Shown piece by piece: positions 40,390 through 50,523 of a DNA stretch of 64,000 bases (its first letter is position 1; each line of letters starts with the position of its first letter). A program made the translations under genes and the position numbers. The stretch spans positions 364,385 through 428,384 of the forward strand of contig NZ_NTMH01000011.1 of NCBI RefSeq assembly GCF_002307475.1, read 5' to 3'. The notes under the pieces were generated by a model that was given only the letters and a program-made list of their open reading frames with translations, was not told where the DNA came from and searched no databases. The stretch is from Pantoea allii. GTDB taxonomy: Bacteria; Pseudomonadota; Gammaproteobacteria; Enterobacterales; Enterobacteriaceae.

Positions 40390-41322
40390 ATGAAGCCTTC
40401 ATCAAGCATGAATCAGGGCAAAAATGATGTTGATAGCGAAGAAAAGGACGAAGGCAAAGAGGATATCGAGGTAAATGAAGATGCCCTTCCCTCACGCGCT
40501 GCCGCTATCCACGAAGAGATTCGTCAGGATGGGGAGAAAGAGCTGGAGCGTGACGGCATGGCCCTGCTGTGGTCAGCTATTGCGGCCGGTTTGTCGATGG
40601 GCGCATCGCTCATGGCAAAAGGTATTTTTCAGGTTCATCTGGACGGCGTACCCGGTGCCTTTTTACTGGAAAACCTGGGCTACACCTTTGGCTTTGTGAT
40701 TGTCATTATGGCCCGTCAGCAGCTTTTTACTGAAAACACCGTAACAGCCGTACTGCCGATAATGCACAAACCGACGATGGGCAATGTCGGATTACTGCTG
40801 CGCCTGTGGGGCATTGTGTTGTTGGGGAATCTCATCGGCACGGCATTCGCGGCGCTGGCGTTTAACGAGATGCCCATCTTTGATGAGGCCACACGACAAG
40901 CCTTTACCGATATCAGCATGAAAGTGATGGAACACACGCCGGGTGAGATGTTTGCCAATGCGGTGATTTCAGGCTGGATTATCGCCACGATGGTCTGGAT
41001 GTTCCCCTTTGCAGGGGGCGCCAAACTCTTTGTGATTGTGATGATGACCTGGCTGGTCGCGCTGGGCGATCTGGCGCATATCGTGGTGGGTTCTGTTGAG
41101 GTGTTTTACCTGGTATTTGACGGCAGCGTACCCTGGACCGATTTTATCTGGCCCTTCGCTATCCCGACATTGCTGGGTAACCTTACCGGTGGCACGCTGA
41201 TTTTCGCCCTGATTAGTCATGCACAGATCCGTAATGATATGGGCGAAGCTGCACAGGCCAAAGCGAAAGCCGAACGGCGAAAAGCAGAGAAAAAACGTCA
41301 GCAGCAACAAGAAGAACGCTAA
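40390..41322 (+). CDS. yfdC: YfdC, formate/nitrite transporter family membrane protein
   Basis: A 310-residue member of the FNT channel family with a charged N-terminal cytoplasmic extension (about 65 residues, rich in E/K) and a lysine/glutamine-rich C-terminal tail. The ATG at 40390 has GGAGA five bases upstream. Six hydrophobic segments and the blocks LWSAIAAGLSMGASLMAKG and NLTGGTLIFALISHAQIRND agree with E. coli YfdC (310 residues), which likewise lies beside argW. Substrate unknown. Confidence 0.94.
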   Translation: MKPSSSMNQGKNDVDSEEKDEGKEDIEVNEDALPSRAAAIHEEIRQDGEKELERDGMALLWSAIAAGLSMGASLMAKGIFQVHLDGVPGAFLLENLGYTFGFVIVIMARQQLFTENTVTAVLPIMHKPTMGNVGLLLRLWGIVLLGNLIGTAFAALAFNEMPIFDEATRQAFTDISMKVMEHTPGEMFANAVISGWIIATMVWMFPFAGGAKLFVIVMMTWLVALGDLAHIVVGSVEVFYLVFDGSVPWTDFIWPFAIPTLLGNLTGGTLIFALISHAQIRNDMGEAAQAKAKAERRKAEKKRQQQQEER

Positions 41323-41381
41323 ATTGCTGACAGAATGAGCAAACGCGCGGCAGTGTAGTGAATCCTGCCGCATAACTGCGT

Positions 41382-41387
41382 TATACT
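41382..41387 (+). promoter_or_regulatory. -10 element of the tRNA-Arg gene
   Basis: TATACT sits nine bases before the tRNA 5' end, the normal spacing for a tRNA promoter. GTGAAT about 18 bp upstream is a weak -35. Confidence 0.55.
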
Positions 41388-41395
41388 GCGCTGGC

Positions 41396-41470
41396 GTCTC
41401 CTTAGTTAAACGGATATAACGAGCCCCTCCTAAGGGCTAGTTGCAGGTTCGATTCCTGCAGGGGACACCA
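41396..41470 (+). tRNA. argW: tRNA-Arg (anticodon CCU)
   Basis: A 75-nt tRNA with encoded CCA. The acceptor arms GTCTCCT and AGGGGAC pair with one T-G wobble; the anticodon stem AGCCC/GGGCT holds loop CTCCTAA with CCT at 41429-41431; the T arm is GCAGG-TTCGATT-CCTGC. It follows yfdC as in E. coli. Its 3' end is the attachment site of the island to the right. Confidence 0.97.
41448..41470 (+). repeat. attL: island attachment site in the tRNA 3' end
   Basis: The last 23 bases of the tRNA (from TTCGA through the CCA end) recur at 52848-52870 with three adjacent mismatches; the last 15 bases (CTGCAGGGGACACCA) are identical. This is the usual result of tyrosine-integrase insertion into a tRNA gene. 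Confidence 0.9.
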
Positions 41471-41595
41471 TATACACTTCTCCTGACATCTACCGAATTC
41501 AATAAAACCCATTTATAATCAGCGACAAACCCTCTATTCTGGCTATGCGACGTCAACTGATGTCTACCCATTTTAACGCGAATCAATAAACGCTT

Positions 41596-41645
41596 GGGGG
41601 CCTTAGTGGGGGGCTTATCCTGTTCAATGAAAATCGAGGCCCCCA
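41596..41645. promoter_or_regulatory. Candidate integrase arm-type sites near the left end
   Basis: Two head-to-tail GGGGGC-type boxes (41596-41618) and an inverted GGCCCCC (41638-41644) lie just before the integrase start. The same double box recurs inside the other island end at 52773-52794, so these are probably integrase or excisionase binding sites. Confidence 0.6.
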
Positions 41646-41647
41646 AA

Positions 41648-42837
41648 ATGCCCTTAAATGCGCGTCAGGTCGAGACTGCAAAACCCAGTGACAAAGCCTA
41701 TAACCTCACTGATGGTGGAGGGTATATCTCATGGTCAATACTAACGGTTCAAAGTACTGGCGCATGAAGTATCGATTTGCCGGGAGAGAGAAAAAGCTCT
41801 CATTCGGAACCTAACCGGATATTTCACTTGCGGAAGCTCGCACTAAACGAGATGAGGCAAGAAAGGTATTGGCGAATGATAAGGATCCCGGAGAGGTCAA
41901 AAAAGCCGCGCAGTTAGCCAAAAAGCTCTCGGTTACCAACACATTTGAAGCAATTGCTCTCGAATGGTACAACGCAAAAGTATCTGGCTGGTCGAAGAGT
42001 TATGCTGATTACGTCAATCGAGCTTTTAAAAATAATGTCTTTCCCTATCTTGGCTCCCAGCCGGTAAATGAAATAAAGCCGCTAGAGCTTTTGTCTGTGT
42101 TGCAACGAATAGAAAAGCGGGGAGCGTCTGAGCTCACAAGCAAAGTACGCCAGCGTTGTAGTGAGGTTTTTCGCTACGCGATTGTGACAGGTCGTGCCGA
42201 ATACAACCCAGCAGCTGATCTTGGTAGCGCTTTACAAGGCCATGAGAAACAGCACTATCCCTTTCTTACCGCCGCAGAGCTGCCTGAGTTTTTGCAAAAG
42301 CTATAAAGTTACTCTGGAAGTCTTATTACCCTTCTCGCAACCCGATTGCTCTTGCTGACAGGATTGAGAACTGTAGAATTACGTCTGGCTGAATGGCATG
42401 AAATAGACTTCGATAATCGTATCTGGGAAATCCCCAAAACCAGAATGAAAATGAAACGTCCTCACATTGTCCCATTATCGGCTCAATCCTTGAACGCTCT
42501 TCGTCAATTGGGAGAGTTAACAGGAAACTATCAGCTCATTTTTGCGGGGCGAAATGATGTGAACAAACCGATGAGTGAGGCTAGCATTAATATGGTTCTT
42601 AAAAGGATTGGTTATGATAAGAGAGCAACCGGCCACGGTTTTCGCCACACAATAAGTACCATTTTGCATGAACAGGGTTTTAATACTGCATGGATCGAGA
42701 CGCAACTCGCTCATGTGGATAAGAACAGTATTCGTGGCACATACAACCATGCACAGTATTTGGAAAATCGTCGCGAGATGATGCAGTGGTACGCTGATTT
42801 TATTGATGAACCAGAAGGTACAAATACAGCAGTATAA
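41648..42837 (+). pseudogene. P4-type tyrosine integrase, inactivated by one frameshift and two TAA codons
   Basis: Conceptual translation gives a typical 395-residue P4-family integrase: N-terminal DUF4102-type arm-binding domain, core-binding region, and catalytic domain with Arg in TGLRTVELRL, HxxR in HGFRHT and the nucleophile in GTYNHAQY. The frame slips between 41719 and 41731, TAA replaces a tyrosine codon at 41812-41814, and TAA at 42304-42306 interrupts the frame before the catalytic domain. After each TAA the same frame stays fully coding, so the decay is recent. It lies 177 bp from the tRNA, as expected for its own island. Confidence 0.92.
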
Positions 42838-43037
42838 AAGCTCAGCCCGTTTGTTTTTTTAATAAATTAATCAAAATTTCGTATAATTTGCTCAACCATA
42901 TCAACGATCATGATGGACTGATCTTACGCCAGTAGACAATTTATGTCCTCGCAACGAGGTCTGTCGAAACACCTTTGTAGTGGCGCTAACCAACTCTTCT
43001 AGGTGGCACCAGGTGGCCACAGGCAGCTTTTACGAAG

Positions 43038-43948
<911 letters not shown>

Positions 43949-43950
<2 letters not shown>

Positions 43951-44122
43951 TCTTTGCTTTATTGTTAACAAACCCATCGCCGAAGTCCTTTTACAACTAC
44001 AGGAACAACAGGTTGTTGTGACAGAAGGACCAGTGAGCAGAACGGGGGCGACAGGTAACATTGTGTCTGTTTATATCCGCGACCCAGATTTAAATCTTAT
44101 TGAGCTATCAGTTTATGAGTAA
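43949..44122 (+). pseudogene. VOC-family (glyoxalase-like) protein, 3' end only
   Basis: The last 57 residues, from [18 protein letters not shown] to RDPDLNLIELSVYE, match the C-terminal half of small VOC-family proteins (metal ligand glutamate in NLIELS). The N-terminal half is gone and the sequence upstream is the antisense of the IS transposase, so the gene was cut by the IS insertion or a later deletion. Confidence 0.8.
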
Positions 44123-44135
44123 AAGAGGCGGCAGT

Positions 44136-44149
44136 GTTACTAAACATTG
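44136..44149. repeat. Partial copy of the mannosidase operator
   Basis: GTTACTAAACATTG matches the operator region GTTTACTAAACATTG at 47327-47341 except for one missing T. It lies 58 bp past the end of the mutarotase-like gene, marking the far edge of the mannoside locus. Confidence 0.35.
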
Positions 44150-44206
44150 TGCGTATGGCATGCTCGTTATGCTAATAACTGTTCTGCAAACGGCCCTGAC
44201 CGAAGC

Positions 44207-45190
44207 CTAAAGTAATGTGCATGTTAATTGATACTGGATTGTGATGGCCTTGTTTGCTTTCAGCGAAAGCGCGGTTGAAAACCCCTGCTCACTAAGGGGA
44301 TTATCCTGGATGGCTCCCGGCCCTGAATCCCAGGCTGAATGAACAGGCTCGATGCCCAGGCAATAATTACGACCATCCCAGGGGGCGTATTCACGGCCGC
44401 CGTTGCTGAACCATAGCAGACAATAGGGTAACCACTCGGTATCCCATTTTAACGTCACCTGCAAACCGAGTCGGGGCCATTCCATTCCCACCTGATGGAC
44501 AGGGGGTAATAGCTGCACAATTTCTTCGGTCTTAACAGGCAAGGGTAAACGCGTTAAATCCCATGACTCACCGTTACTGAGCGGTGCCGCCTTTATAGAG
44601 GAGAATGGCTGCAATGGCATCAGTTGGCTCACTCCCGCTTCGGGAGGGTGGGGATAACTAAGCGCAGGAATACCATCCAGGTCCAGCAGATGCAGCGGCC
44701 CCCAGTCCCCCCCGAACGGGAAAATGGGATGTAATCCAACGGGTAACGCACAGTCTTCACGAGCTTCAATTCGCAAGGAAAAAGATACCTGTCCGTCATC
44801 ACCCAGGACAATAGTTCTTTCCAGCTCGCGCAGCGGATACGACTCCGGGTAGCTGTAGCCCATAGTTGCCTGGCTTTTCCTCAGCGATCGCCAGTGCCAT
44901 AAACTGTTGGCAGGCATTCCATGTGGGTATTCTGGTTGAAAATACTTTCCATCTTCACCGTGCCCGAATGGAACACCTACCCATTCTCCCCCCAGCTGCC
45001 GCATCAACGGAGGCTGTCCGGCACAACTGTCCAGATTATCCAGCCAGTGAGCACGATAAAAGATCGGTTGTCGGGAGCCATTGCCTCTTGTCATAAAGAG
45101 CTGCTGACATGCTCCTCCCTGCAGAGTCAGGAGCATGTGGAGCAGGCCATCTGGGCTGTTTAATTCGGTCGTCAAAGCTTCAGTTTTCAT
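44207..45190 (-). CDS. Aldose 1-epimerase (galactose mutarotase)-like protein
   Basis: A 327-residue protein of the mutarotase-like beta-sandwich superfamily. VGLHPIFPFGG and LGIEPVHSAWDSG contain the His and Glu expected for acid/base catalysis at C1. It probably interconverts anomers of the sugar released by the mannosidase; exact substrate unknown. The ATG at 45190 lies inside the end of the lacI-type gene (11-base overlap), so it is likely coupled to it. Last of the minus-strand arm of the mannoside locus. Confidence 0.75.
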   Translation of the reverse strand: MKTEALTTELNSPDGLLHMLLTLQGGACQQLFMTRGNGSRQPIFYRAHWLDNLDSCAGQPPLMRQLGGEWVGVPFGHGEDGKYFQPEYPHGMPANSLWHWRSLRKSQATMGYSYPESYPLRELERTIVLGDDGQVSFSLRIEAREDCALPVGLHPIFPFGGDWGPLHLLDLDGIPALSYPHPPEAGVSQLMPLQPFSSIKAAPLSNGESWDLTRLPLPVKTEEIVQLLPPVHQVGMEWPRLGLQVTLKWDTEWLPYCLLWFSNGGREYAPWDGRNYCLGIEPVHSAWDSGPGAIQDNPLSEQGFSTALSLKANKAITIQYQLTCTLL

Positions 45191-46184
45191 TGTGTTTCTC
45201 AGCTGAAGAGTCAGTACTGGCGCGAATACACAGACGCACATCAACTAACCGCTGCTGTGGTGCATTGTGTTCCGAAAGTAGCGCCACGCCTTCCCGACCC
45301 AGCGCTTTACGATCAACCCGAATCGTGCTTAGCGACGGCTCATTCAGACCGGCCCCATCAATACCGTCAAAGCCGATGATGGCGATATCCTCAGGCACAC
45401 GCAAGCCCATTCGCTGGCTCACCCGCAGAGCGATGAGCGCTGCGGCATCGTTATAGGCAAACAGCGCATCGGGCGGCTTTGGTAACGTCAGCAGGCTTTG
45501 CATGGCCGCTTCCAGACTTTGTTCCGGTGGTAAGTGGCCCGGTGCAATAGCTTCATAATCAGGAGGCATCAGTAAACCCGCTTCATAAAGGGCATGTCTG
45601 TAACCCCGTTCCCTCTGCTGGATGCTGTAATGTGCCAGGCTGCTGGCCAAAAAAGCAATGCGCTGGCGACCCAGGTCGATGAGATGATGAGTGGCCAGAT
45701 AGCCGCCTCGCTGGTTATCTGGATTGACTGAGTTCAAATCCGGCGAAAATAAATCCACAAGTGCCACAGGCAACTGTAATTTTTGTAGAGAGGCCAAAAG
45801 CTCCTGCTCCATATAGCCAACGACCAGCAGCCCGTCGGGATTGTGCTGACGCACCCGTTTTTCTACGGGATCCATTGGGCCCAGTGCCAGAAAGCTCAGC
45901 GCAATATCATTCTCACGGCATACCGCTTCCACTTCCATCAACAGCGGGGTATAGAACAACAACGAGAGCGGGACATTATGCTGTTGGTGAAGAATAAACA
46001 GGATCCGCTGAATTTTATTGCCTTGCAGGCGAGTAAAATCATAGCCCAGATCGCGGGCGGTCTGAATGACATGTTGCCGCGGTTTATCACCGATACCCGG
46101 CTGGCCGTTTAACGCGCGCGACACAGCCCCGACCGAAAATCCAGATGCACTGGCAATGTCCCGGATCCTGACGGATTTACTCAT
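45180..46184 (-). CDS. LacI-family transcriptional repressor of the mannoside locus
   Basis: A 334-residue LacI/GalR regulator: helix-turn-helix at residues 6-27 (RIRDIASASGFSVGAVSRAL), hinge helix, then a periplasmic-binding-protein-like sugar domain (LDSVNPDN-type cleft, IAIIGFDGIDGAGLNEPSLSTIRVD). It lies between the kinase and the mutarotase-like gene. Palindromes GTTTACTAAAC and its relative in the divergent promoter region are its likely operators; the inducer is probably mannose or an oligomannoside (inference). Confidence 0.9.
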   Translation of the reverse strand: MSKSVRIRDIASASGFSVGAVSRALNGQPGIGDKPRQHVIQTARDLGYDFTRLQGNKIQRILFILHQQHNVPLSLLFYTPLLMEVEAVCRENDIALSFLALGPMDPVEKRVRQHNPDGLLVVGYMEQELLASLQKLQLPVALVDLFSPDLNSVNPDNQRGGYLATHHLIDLGRQRIAFLASSLAHYSIQQRERGYRHALYEAGLLMPPDYEAIAPGHLPPEQSLEAAMQSLLTLPKPPDALFAYNDAAALIALRVSQRMGLRVPEDIAIIGFDGIDGAGLNEPSLSTIRVDRKALGREGVALLSEHNAPQQRLVDVRLCIRASTDSSAEKHNEN

Positions 46185-46217
46185 GGCGGCATGCTCCTTA
46201 ATGATTGTTACTCAATT

Positions 46218-47138
46218 TCATAATGCATTTCCCCCCAGCCACGCGGCCCCTCTGACGCCACTGCTGTCGCCGTGTCGGGCAGTGACAACGGGCGTGTTAG
46301 CATAGCGTCCGAACGTATACTGACTCATACAATCGGCTAAATTGGAATGCAGCGGGCTGACATTGGACAAACCTCCGCCCAGCACGATGATATCAGGGTC
46401 AAGGATATTCACAATCATTGCCAGTACGCGCGAAAGCTGATCGCGAAAGCGTTCAACCCATTGAATGCTATGAGGTGTTGGATGCAAGGAATAATCGTGG
46501 AAAAACTGCTCACCGTTCATAGATTCACCAAATTCACTGCGGAGCTGCCGGGTTATCCCCGTGCCGGAGACGAAAGATTCCAGACAATTCCATTGTCCAC
46601 AATAGCAGCGGTGTGGCGCGCCATCTCGTTCCTGCTGATAGCCCGGCAGTGCCACATGGCCCCATTCGCCACTGTTGCCATTTTTTCCTTGCTGTAACTG
46701 CTGTCCAATCACAATGCCGCCGCCGCATCCAGTGCCAAGAATGACGCCCGCGACGCAATGGTGTCCGGCTCCGGCTCCGTCCATGGCTTCGGACAACGCA
46801 AAGCAGTTGGCATCATTGGTGAGCGTGATCGGCCGCTGTAAACGCTGAACAAGCAGTTGTTGCACGGGGTGCTGATTAAGACTGAGGATGTTTGAATTCT
46901 TCAGTAAGCCACTTTGCGGGTCCAGACTCCCCGGTAAACCAACGCCCAACGTACAAGGTTGTCCGACTTCCGCCTCTGCATCCCTTATCAGCAAAACCAC
47001 TTGTTCTACCAGAGCCTCTGTTGACTGCGTGTGAGTCGCGGTTCGATGGCGATAAATGCTGGTGCCGCTCTTGTCTAATACCTGTACTTCAATTTTGGTA
47101 CCGCCAATATCCATTCCCAAATGAAACATTATCTTCAT
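46218..47138 (-). CDS. ROK-family sugar kinase, probable manno- or fructokinase
   Basis: A 306-residue ROK kinase. The phosphate loop GMDIGGTKIEV is at the N-terminus; NDANCFALSEAMDGAGAG holds the catalytic aspartate; GEWGHVALPG gives the ExGH zinc/sugar element, and the zinc cysteines lie in CYCGQWNCLES. The ATG at 47138 is preferred because GGAGA is five bases upstream. Next to an alpha-mannosidase it most likely phosphorylates free mannose to mannose 6-phosphate (inference). First gene of the minus-strand arm. Confidence 0.85.
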   Translation of the reverse strand: MKIMFHLGMDIGGTKIEVQVLDKSGTSIYRHRTATHTQSTEALVEQVVLLIRDAEAEVGQPCTLGVGLPGSLDPQSGLLKNSNILSLNQHPVQQLLVQRLQRPITLTNDANCFALSEAMDGAGAGHHCVAGVILGTGCGGGIVIGQQLQQGKNGNSGEWGHVALPGYQQERDGAPHRCYCGQWNCLESFVSGTGITRQLRSEFGESMNGEQFFHDYSLHPTPHSIQWVERFRDQLSRVLAMIVNILDPDIIVLGGGLSNVSPLHSNLADCMSQYTFGRYANTPVVTARHGDSSGVRGAAWLGGNAL

Positions 47139-47186
47139 CTTCTCTCCGGCAGAATCTCGTAAGAGTAACTCTAACCAGTATAAATT

Positions 47187-47197
47187 GATTAGTAAAC
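47187..47197. promoter_or_regulatory. Operator-like palindrome upstream of the ROK kinase gene
   Basis: GATTAGTAAAC differs at one base from a perfect palindrome and pairs with the copy at 47327-47337. A minus-strand -10 TATACT (47182-47177) lies beside it. Confidence 0.6.
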
Positions 47198-47287
47198 AAA
47201 ATGGCATCATTCATGCTGCCTGAGTACCGGTATTTTCTTTCCGTAGCCGAGTTTACGCAAAAATAAATCATTCATGGCATGGTTATT

Positions 47288-47303
47288 AGTGATTGCGGTC
47301 ACG
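47288..47303. promoter_or_regulatory. CRP-like site in the divergent mannoside promoter
   Basis: AGTGA-N6-TCACG matches 8 of 10 consensus positions of the cAMP-CRP site (TGTGA-N6-TCACA), centred between the two operators. Confidence 0.5.
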
Positions 47304-47326
47304 GACTGACTCTTTTTTTATGTGTA

Positions 47327-47337
47327 GTTTACTAAAC
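47327..47337. promoter_or_regulatory. Operator palindrome upstream of the alpha-mannosidase gene
   Basis: GTTTACTAAAC is a perfect 5+1+5 palindrome 28 bp before the start codon, overlapping the presumed -35 of a promoter with -10 TATATT at 47347-47352. It fits a LacI-family operator. Confidence 0.65.
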
Positions 47338-47365
47338 ATTGCTTTGTATATTATCGGGAGTCAGG

Positions 47366-50300
47366 ATGTTTTTTACTGAAAAGAAACTTCAGCAACGTAT
47401 TGATGAACTCTCTCAGTACCGGGGCCGGGACTGGCAGTCTCCTGCCGCGCTGTCGCTCTGTTACGATCGTGAGGGAGTCAACGGTGCGTTACCGCCGGGG
47501 GACAATGCCGATTGGCAGGCCTGTGGTCCGGAGACTCAGTGGCGTGAAAAAGATATTTATGCATGGCTGCGTATTGACTGGCACATGCCTGATAGCTGGC
47601 AGGATCGTCAGGTCATCGGACATTTTGACTTTAGTTTAGGTCGCGATCGCCGTGAATTTGAAGCGCTGCTGTTCATTGACGAGCAGCCCTGGTCAGGCGT
47701 GGATCAAAATCACCCTTGGGTAGTTTTGCCCAAAGAACGCGCAGGCAGCACTGTTCGCATGTACTGTCGGATTTGGTCCGGCATTCTCGAAGGTAAAATC
47801 CGTCAGCATTTTGAAGCATTTCACGTGGGCAATTCCATCCAGAACGTTCGATTCGGCTGGCGGGATGAGGCGTGTGACGATCTTTACTACACCGCTCTGT
47901 CCGCGTGGCAAAGCGTGATGGCGCTGGACGAAAACTCGGCCGACCGCGCCCACTTGCTGCATCAAACTGACCTCGCATTTAATATTATTGACTGGCGTAA
48001 ACCCGGAGATGAGGCTTTCTACGAAAGCGTTCACCGGGCTGCTGACCAGCTACGGACGGCAATACTGTCTTCAGAGAAACATCATCCTGTAACCGTGCAT
48101 GCCGTGGGACATACCCACATTGATGTCGCATTCTTGTGGCAGTTAAAGCACACACGTGAAAAATGCGCCCGATCGTTTTCCACTGCATTACGCCTGATGG
48201 AACGTTATCCGCAATACTGCTTTTTCCAGTCGCAGCCCCAGCTTTACGCCTGGCTGAAATCTGACTATCCCGTGCTCTACAACCAAATCCGGGAACGTAT
48301 TGCTGAAGGACGTTGGGAAATCGACGGAGCAATGTGGCTGGAGGCTGACTGCAACATCCCGTCAGGGGAGTCGCTGGTGCGGCAGGTTCTCTACGGACGG
48401 CGTTTTATGCAACAGGAGTTTGGCGTCACGCCTCGCTGCCTGTGGCTCCCGGACGTATTTGGTTATTCCTGGGCCTTACCGCAGATCCTCAAAAAATCTG
48501 GCATCAGTTACTTCATGACAACCAAAATCAGCTGGAATGAATTCAATCAGCTCCCTCACGATACGTTCACCTGGCGAGGTATTGATGGTAGCGAAGTGCT
48601 GGCACACTTTGTCACGACGCCAGAGGAAGGCTTCCCCCGATATACTTATAACGGCATTGTGAATGCTAAATCTGTGCAGGGGCTATGGAACAATTATCGG
48701 GATAAAACACTTAATCAAACACTGATGCTGCCTTACGGTTATGGTGACGGCGGCGGTGGGCCGAATGAAGAGATGCTGGAGCTTCTGGAGCGCTTCAGCG
48801 CGCTACCTGGATTGCCTAAAGTTAAACACGGCGGTGCGCTTTCTTTCTTTGATGGTTTAGCTCAATGTCAGAAGGAGAGCGGTGCATGGCAACATGTCTG
48901 GGATGGTGAGCTTTATTTCGAAAGTCACCGAGGGACTTACACCAGTCAGGCCCAGGTCAAACGAGCCAATCGGCGTGGGGAATTATCGCTCCGCCATCTG
49001 GAGTGGCTCAGCGTTGTTTCTGCTCTGCACCAAAAAGGCTGGCAGGATTATCCTGAGCAGCCATTGCGCGATGCCTGGACATTGCTGCTGCGAAATCAAT
49101 TCCACGACATTATTCCCGGATCGTCGATTGCTGAAGTTTATCAGGATGCCGCTGAAGAATATCAACAGCTGGACGACACCATTACGCTGTTAACAGCCAG
49201 GGCTGCTGCACCTTTGTTGAATACAGCGGCCGCCGGAGTCACCCTGTTCAACAGCAGTGCATGGCCGCGCTATGCAGAACCTGTATTTTTGGCGGGGCAG
49301 ACTGAAAGTGGATGGCTGGATACTGAAGGTCAACCTGTACCCAGTCAGCTTACCGATGGAGGATGCTGGCTGGCCCCATCAGTGTTGCATCCTCTTGAGG
49401 CGGTCAGTTTTCAAGCAACTGGCCATGCGGCGGTAGAGAGTGATAATCCTTTCCATTATCAGGAAGGACAACTGGATACCCCTCTGTACCGCATTAGCTG
49501 GAACACAAGCGGACAACTGACCCGAATATGGGATCGCCAACAACAGCGCGACGTACTGGCTGAGCCGGGTAACATTTTTACCGTTTATGAAGATAAACCT
49601 CTGAAGTACGACGCCTGGGATATTGAAATATTCCACGTCCAAAAATCACGCATGATCACCGAGTTGACAGCCGTATCGCTCACGACTTCCGGACCACTTT
49701 TAGCGGAAGTGTCATTCCAGTGGCAGGATGGAGAGAGTCAGATCCGTCAGTGCATGAGGGTATACCGGAACTCTCCTCGCATTGATTTCGTCACCGATGT
49801 TGACTGGTTTGCGACAAATCAACTGCTGAAAGTCCGCTTCCCGGTGGCGATAAGAGCTACCGAAGCGACCTATGACATTCAGTTCGGAAATGTGCGTCGT
49901 TCCACAACCTGGAACACCAGCTGGGACTACGCCCGCTTTGAAAGTGTGGTTCACCAGTGGGCGGATTTGTCAGAGTCAAATTATGGTGTCAGCTTCCTGA
50001 ATGACAGCAAATACGGCCAGGCTATCAAAGATAACGCCATGCAATTGACGCTGATTAAATCGGCGATAAGTCCGGACCCACAGGCGGACCAGGGGAAACA
50101 CCATTTTACCTATGCGCTGCTCCCTCATGCAGGTGACTGGCGACAGGCTTGTGTTGCCCATCAGGCCTGGTTCCTGAATGAAACACCGTCGGTGATGTCA
50201 GGCATATTAGCGCAGCCGCTGGTTTATCCAGTCAGGTTCAGCCATCCATGTATACAGCTGGACGCCATAAAACAGGCTGAAGATGAACCTGCATTGCTCG

Positions 50301-50482
50301 TCAGGCTGCATGAGTTCACCGGTGGACGTCAACAGGTGACATTACACAGTGACTACCCGCTCAGCCGATGGGTTGAGTGTGATTTGATGGAACAACCTGA
50401 ACACGTTCACGCAGGTTCAGAGCCTGTTTCATTGTCTTTTTTACCTTATGAGATCAAAACACTAAAACTTTATTTTTCCTGA
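47366..50482 (+). CDS. GH38 alpha-mannosidase
   Basis: A 1038-residue glycoside hydrolase family 38 enzyme without signal peptide, so cytoplasmic. The zinc/active-site motif is at H249, H251 and D253 (VGHTHIDVAFLW), and the catalytic nucleophile is D363 in WLPDVFGYS. A linker helix region and C-terminal beta domains follow (to YEIKTLKLYFS). The ATG at 47366 has GGGAG upstream. It would release mannose from imported alpha-mannosides. The divergent kinase and downstream symporter complete an uptake-hydrolysis-phosphorylation route. Longer than MngB of E. coli (877), so not simply mannosylglycerate hydrolase. Confidence 0.93.
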   Translation: MFFTEKKLQQRIDELSQYRGRDWQSPAALSLCYDREGVNGALPPGDNADWQACGPETQWREKDIYAWLRIDWHMPDSWQDRQVIGHFDFSLGRDRREFEALLFIDEQPWSGVDQNHPWVVLPKERAGSTVRMYCRIWSGILEGKIRQHFEAFHVGNSIQNVRFGWRDEACDDLYYTALSAWQSVMALDENSADRAHLLHQTDLAFNIIDWRKPGDEAFYESVHRAADQLRTAILSSEKHHPVTVHAVGHTHIDVAFLWQLKHTREKCARSFSTALRLMERYPQYCFFQSQPQLYAWLKSDYPVLYNQIRERIAEGRWEIDGAMWLEADCNIPSGESLVRQVLYGRRFMQQEFGVTPRCLWLPDVFGYSWALPQILKKSGISYFMTTKISWNEFNQLPHDTFTWRGIDGSEVLAHFVTTPEEGFPRYTYNGIVNAKSVQGLWNNYRDKTLNQTLMLPYGYGDGGGGPNEEMLELLERFSALPGLPKVKHGGALSFFDGLAQCQKESGAWQHVWDGELYFESHRGTYTSQAQVKRANRRGELSLRHLEWLSVVSALHQKGWQDYPEQPLRDAWTLLLRNQFHDIIPGSSIAEVYQDAAEEYQQLDDTITLLTARAAAPLLNTAAAGVTLFNSSAWPRYAEPVFLAGQTESGWLDTEGQPVPSQLTDGGCWLAPSVLHPLEAVSFQATGHAAVESDNPFHYQEGQLDTPLYRISWNTSGQLTRIWDRQQQRDVLAEPGNIFTVYEDKPLKYDAWDIEIFHVQKSRMITELTAVSLTTSGPLLAEVSFQWQDGESQIRQCMRVYRNSPRIDFVTDVDWFATNQLLKVRFPVAIRATEATYDIQFGNVRRSTTWNTSWDYARFESVVHQWADLSESNYGVSFLNDSKYGQAIKDNAMQLTLIKSAISPDPQADQGKHHFTYALLPHAGDWRQACVAHQAWFLNETPSVMSGILAQPLVYPVRFSHPCIQLDAIKQAEDEPALLVRLHEFTGGRQQVTLHSDYPLSRWVECDLMEQPEHVHAGSEPVSLSFLPYEIKTLKLYFS

Positions 50483-50523
50483 TGGACGGTGCCTGCGCCC
50501 CGGATTTTATTCAGCAACTGAGA

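Noticed and set aside
41812..42306. Stop-codon recoding of TAA, because two integrase TAA codons are followed by open frame
   Set aside because: A frameshift is present in the same gene and neighbouring genes use TAA as normal stops, so simple decay is more likely.
42838..43037. Second terminal repeat or passenger gene between the integrase and the IS
   Set aside because: The 200 bp hold no open frame with support; short TGGCCAC-like matches to the IS end are too brief to count.
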